Shown here one piece after another: positions 6,497-7,965 of a stretch of DNA of 7,965 nucleotides (its first letter is position 1; every line of letters starts with the position of its first letter). A model generated the notes under the pieces. It searched no databases and was not told the origin of the DNA. It saw only the letters and a program-made list of their open reading frames with translations. The DNA is from an uncultured Ruminococcus sp. (GTDB lineage Bacteria > Bacillota > Clostridia > Oscillospirales > Acutalibacteraceae): assembly GCA_902767175.1 (NCBI GenBank), contig CACXGH010000201.1, forward strand, positions 1 through 7,965, in the 5' to 3' direction. The translations under genes and the position numbers were made by a program.

Positions 6497-6532
6497 ATCA
6501 CAACCTCCTTGACTATTTTATACTATGAGTAA

Positions 6533-6551
6533 TATTCATTATTCGTGAATA
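6533..6551. promoter_or_regulatory. Inverted repeat TATTCA/TGAATA in the divergent control region
   Basis: TATTCA (6533-6538) and TGAATA (6546-6551) form a 6-bp dyad with a 7-nt centre. It lies five bases upstream of the rsuA -35 box and within the predicted LysM leader. It could be a regulator site, but the region is AT-rich and chance is a fair explanation. Confidence 0.25.
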
Positions 6552-6556
6552 GCGGT

Positions 6557-6585
6557 TTGCAAAGCAATATAAAATATGATATTAT
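6557..6585 (+). promoter_or_regulatory. Extended -10 promoter of rsuA
   Basis: A -35 box TTGCAA (6557-6562), a 17-bp spacer and a -10 box TATTAT (6580-6585) preceded by TG one base upstream (6577-6578), the extended -10 signature. The predicted start is near 6592. This places the upstream in-frame codon at 6576 inside the promoter and supports the ATG at 6624 as the true start. Confidence 0.65.
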
Positions 6586-6609
6586 ATAGCTGTTGCTTAG
6601 TAGTTTCAA
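6581..6609 (-). promoter_or_regulatory. Sigma-A-like promoter of the LysM gene, overlapping the rsuA promoter
   Basis: On the minus strand there is a -35 box TTGAAA (6604-6609), a 17-bp spacer and a perfect -10 box TATAAT (6581-6586). The predicted start is near 6574, giving a leader of about 78 nt before the LysM ATG. Its -10 box shares five bases with the rsuA -10 box on the other strand, so the two promoters should compete for polymerase. A weaker alternative nearer the gene is CATAGTATA (6519-6527, minus), which fits the sigma-K -10 pattern CATAnnnTA. Confidence 0.6.
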
Positions 6610-6623
6610 AAAGGATGATATAT

Positions 6624-7352
6624 ATGTCAGCGGAAAGAATAGATAAAATACTCTCCTCACAGAATATAGCCAGCCGGAGTGAAGTTAAAGCTATGATAAA
6701 GGCAGGAAGGATAACGGCAGACGGCAGGACTGTAAAGCGCCCCGAGGAAAAACTCGACCCGGAAGCAGCCGAAATTATGGTTGACGGAAAAAGAATCAGC
6801 TTCAATAAATATGTTTATATAATGATGAACAAACCCAAGGGAGTATTATCTGCAAGCAGTGACAGGCACGCAAAGACAGTGATAGACCTTCTTCCCGAAG
6901 AAATGAAGCGCCGTGAGCTTTTTCCTGCCGGAAGGCTTGATAAGGATACAGTAGGATTTATCCTGATAACCGATGACGGAGAGCTTGCACATAAAATGCT
7001 GTCCCCGAAAAGCCATGTCTACAAGCTGTATGAGGTAAAGTGTGACAGGGAACTGAATGAAACTGACGTTAAAGCATTTTCACAGGGAATCACTTTGGGA
7101 GAGATCTCGTTTCTTCCGGCAGAAATGAAAATAATTGATAAAGACAAAGCTCTTGTTGAAATATGCGAAGGCAAGTTTCATCAGATAAAAAAGATGTTCC
7201 ATGCTGTAGGAGCGGAGGTCATTGAATTGAAAAGACTGCGTATAGGACAGGTTTTTCTCGATCGTGATCTATCAGAAGGTATGTCAAGGTACCTTACGGA
7301 AAGCGAACTGATTGATATTTTGAGCCGAAAACACGGGATAACCGATTATTAA
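6624..7352 (+). CDS. rsuA: RsuA-family 16S rRNA pseudouridine synthase (242 aa)
   Basis: This enzyme isomerises a uridine in RNA to pseudouridine. RsuA of the same family modifies U516 of 16S rRNA in E. coli, and the exact target here is inferred. An N-terminal S4 RNA-binding domain covers about residues 4-50 (RIDKILSSQ through VDGKRI). The catalytic domain follows, with MMNKPKGVLSA at 67-77, the catalytic motif GRLD at 103-106 (Asp106), ITDDGELAHKM at 115-125 and the RsuA/RluB-type motif GKFHQIKKMF at 183-192. The length is normal for the family. The segment after the catalytic Asp reads KDTVG, with Val where Thr or Ser is common. I chose ATG 6624 because AAGGA (6611-6615) lies 8 nt upstream and the longer frame to 6576 enters the promoter. 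It is divergent from the LysM gene. Confidence 0.93.
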   Translation: MSAERIDKILSSQNIASRSEVKAMIKAGRITADGRTVKRPEEKLDPEAAEIMVDGKRISFNKYVYIMMNKPKGVLSASSDRHAKTVIDLLPEEMKRRELFPAGRLDKDTVGFILITDDGELAHKMLSPKSHVYKLYEVKCDRELNETDVKAFSQGITLGEISFLPAEMKIIDKDKALVEICEGKFHQIKKMFHAVGAEVIELKRLRIGQVFLDRDLSEGMSRYLTESELIDILSRKHGITDY

Positions 7353-7362
7353 TAATATACAA

Positions 7363-7372
7363 TTTGTACAAA
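7363..7372. repeat. 10-bp palindrome TTTGTACAAA just after rsuA
   Basis: A perfect 10-bp palindrome starting 11 bases after the rsuA stop codon. It is too short and AT-rich to act as a terminator and too far from the next promoter (7464-7472) for an obvious operator role. Its function is unknown. Confidence 0.3.
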
Positions 7373-7390
7373 ATGAAGGTTTTAATTTTG

Positions 7391-7429
7391 TCTTATGTGA
7401 ATTATACATAAACTAAGGCATAAGATTTT
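7391..7429 (+). terminator. Weak candidate terminator after rsuA with alternative pairing
   Basis: TCTTATG (7391-7397) can pair with CATAAGA (7419-7425), followed by a short T-run (7426-7429). The same left arm, TTATGT (7393-7398), can instead pair with ACATAA (7406-7411). The stems are AT-rich and the T-run is only four long, so this is a weak terminator candidate. No better one lies between rsuA and the next gene. Confidence 0.3.
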
Positions 7430-7463
7430 AGTAAAAAAATGTCTTTTATTTTTGGAAAAAATC

Positions 7464-7472
7464 TGTTATAGT
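7464..7472 (+). promoter_or_regulatory. Extended -10 promoter of the MsmK/UgpC-type ATPase gene
   Basis: TGT at 7464-7466 followed by TATAGT (7467-7472) gives an extended -10 box. The hexamer 17 bp upstream, TTTTAT, is a poor -35 box, consistent with an extended -10 promoter. The predicted start is near 7479, leaving a leader of about 52 nt. Confidence 0.55.
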
Positions 7473-7487
7473 ATTAGTGTTGAATAT

Positions 7488-7524
7488 TGAATTCAAATAC
7501 GCTTTTATGAGCGAATTCAGGAGG
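7488..7524 (+). promoter_or_regulatory. Leader hairpin abutting the ribosome site of the ATPase gene
   Basis: CGCT (7500-7503) pairs with AGCG (7510-7513) around a 6-nt loop, and TGAATT (7488-7493) pairs with AATTCA (7514-7519) across a 6-nt bulge. The outer arm ends on the first base of AGGAGG (7519-7524), 6 nt before the ATG. The left arm also lies in a perfect palindrome TTGAATTCAA (7487-7496). It could modulate translation or mRNA stability, or be a protein-binding site. Confidence 0.4.
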
Positions 7525-7530
7525 ATAATT

Positions 7531-7965
7531 ATGGCAAGTGTATCATTAAGAAATGTTTACAAGATTTATGACGGAAATGTCGTTGCTGTTAGTAACTTCA
7601 ACCTTGAAATTGCTGATAAAGAGTTCATCATTTTCGTTGGTCCCTCAGGCTGCGGTAAGTCAACAACTCTTCGTATGATCGCAGGTCTTGAGGATATCTC
7701 AAAGGGCGAGCTTTACATAGGCGATGTCCTTGCTAACGATATCTCACCTAAGGGCAGAGATATAGCAATGGTGTTCCAGAACTACGCTCTTTATCCGCAC
7801 ATGACAGTTTTCGACAACATGGCATTCGGTCTTAAGCTTCGCAAGACTCCCCCCGAGGAGATAAGAAGACGTGTTGAAGAAGCTGCAAGATCCCTCGACA
7901 TTGCTCACATTCTTGAGCGTAAGCCAAAGGCTCTTTCAGGTGGTCAGAGACAGCGTGTTGCTCTG
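7531..7965 (+). CDS. msmK: UgpC/MsmK-type sugar ABC importer ATPase, N-terminal part (145 codons, runs off the window)
   Basis: The ATP-hydrolysing subunit of a CUT1-type carbohydrate importer, which acts at the inner face of the membrane. Visible features are Walker [10 protein letters not shown] at 37-45, Q-loop Gln83 in [13 protein letters not shown], and signature LSGGQ at 135-139. Walker B, the H-loop and the C-terminal regulatory domain lie beyond the edge. The [24 protein letters not shown] stretch is characteristic of the MalK/UgpC/MsmK group, and MsmK is my best symbol. In several Firmicutes one such ATPase serves many sugar transporters, and this copy starts alone, with no permease or binding-protein gene upstream. 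AGGAGG (7519-7524) is 6 nt before the ATG. Codons such as GCT, GGT, CTT and CGT are used more than in the neighbouring genes, suggesting high expression. The frame is open to the last base. Confidence 0.92.
   Translation, partial: MASVSLRNVYKIYDGNVVAVSNFNLEIADKEFIIFVGPSGCGKSTTLRMIAGLEDISKGELYIGDVLANDISPKGRDIAMVFQNYALYPHMTVFDNMAFGLKLRKTPPEEIRRRVEEAARSLDIAHILERKPKALSGGQRQRVAL

Noticed and set aside
6519..6527. CATAGTATA as a definite sigma-K promoter of the LysM gene
   Set aside because: The -10 pattern is loose and AT-rich, the transcript would start at the ribosome site itself, and a better sigma-A-like promoter lies upstream. Kept only as an alternative.
6576..6623. Sixteen extra N-terminal codons for rsuA
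   Set aside because: They lie within the promoter and the untranslated leader. The S4 domain begins right after ATG 6624, which has a well-placed AAGGA.

Overview
The window looks like a chromosomal segment from a low-to-moderate GC, Gram-positive Firmicute. A Ruminococcus-type Clostridia is my best guess, and this is inference. The support is strong AGGAGG-type ribosome binding sites, sigma-A-like promoters, a heterodimeric ABC exporter pair, a SpoVB/MATE-type flippase, a cytoplasmic-looking LysM protein, and an UgpC/MsmK-type sugar ABC ATPase. No tRNA, rRNA, CRISPR array, phage gene or transposase gene was seen.

Layout. Positions 1-132 are a short intergenic edge. From 3632 down to 133 on the minus strand lies a two-gene, translationally coupled operon for a type IV ABC exporter. 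One half-transporter has a degenerate ATP site and the other a consensus site. From 3633 to about 4247 is the largest gene-poor stretch. Going away from the ABC genes it holds a 169-bp MITE-like element (16-bp imperfect inverted ends, TAAA flanking repeats), the ABC operon promoter with a dyad upstream of its -35 box, a GC-rich strongly foldable element of about 90 bp, and the promoter of the next gene. From about 4248 to 5759 (+) is a SpoVB/MATE-family polysaccharide flippase with an unusual start region. It converges on a four-LysM protein (5834-6496, minus), with a shared hairpin between them. The LysM gene is divergent from an RsuA-family pseudouridine synthase (6624-7352, +), and the two appear to share overlapping, oppositely oriented -10 boxes. 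At the right edge an UgpC/MsmK-type ATPase begins at 7531 and runs off the window. It has its own extended -10 promoter and a leader hairpin that abuts the ribosome binding site.

How the genes work together. This is mostly a set of independent transcription units rather than one pathway. The ABC pair would export a drug, lipid or peptide. The flippase and the LysM protein both suggest cell envelope or spore envelope work, but nothing in the sequence proves they are linked. RsuA modifies 16S rRNA. The MsmK-type ATPase probably powers carbohydrate importers encoded elsewhere.

I do not see a clear new multi-gene system. The items most worth a second look are the MITE-like insertion in the ABC leader, the structured GC-rich element at 3981-4070, the flippase with no canonical start codon behind its ribosome binding site, and the symmetric divergent promoter at 6557-6609.
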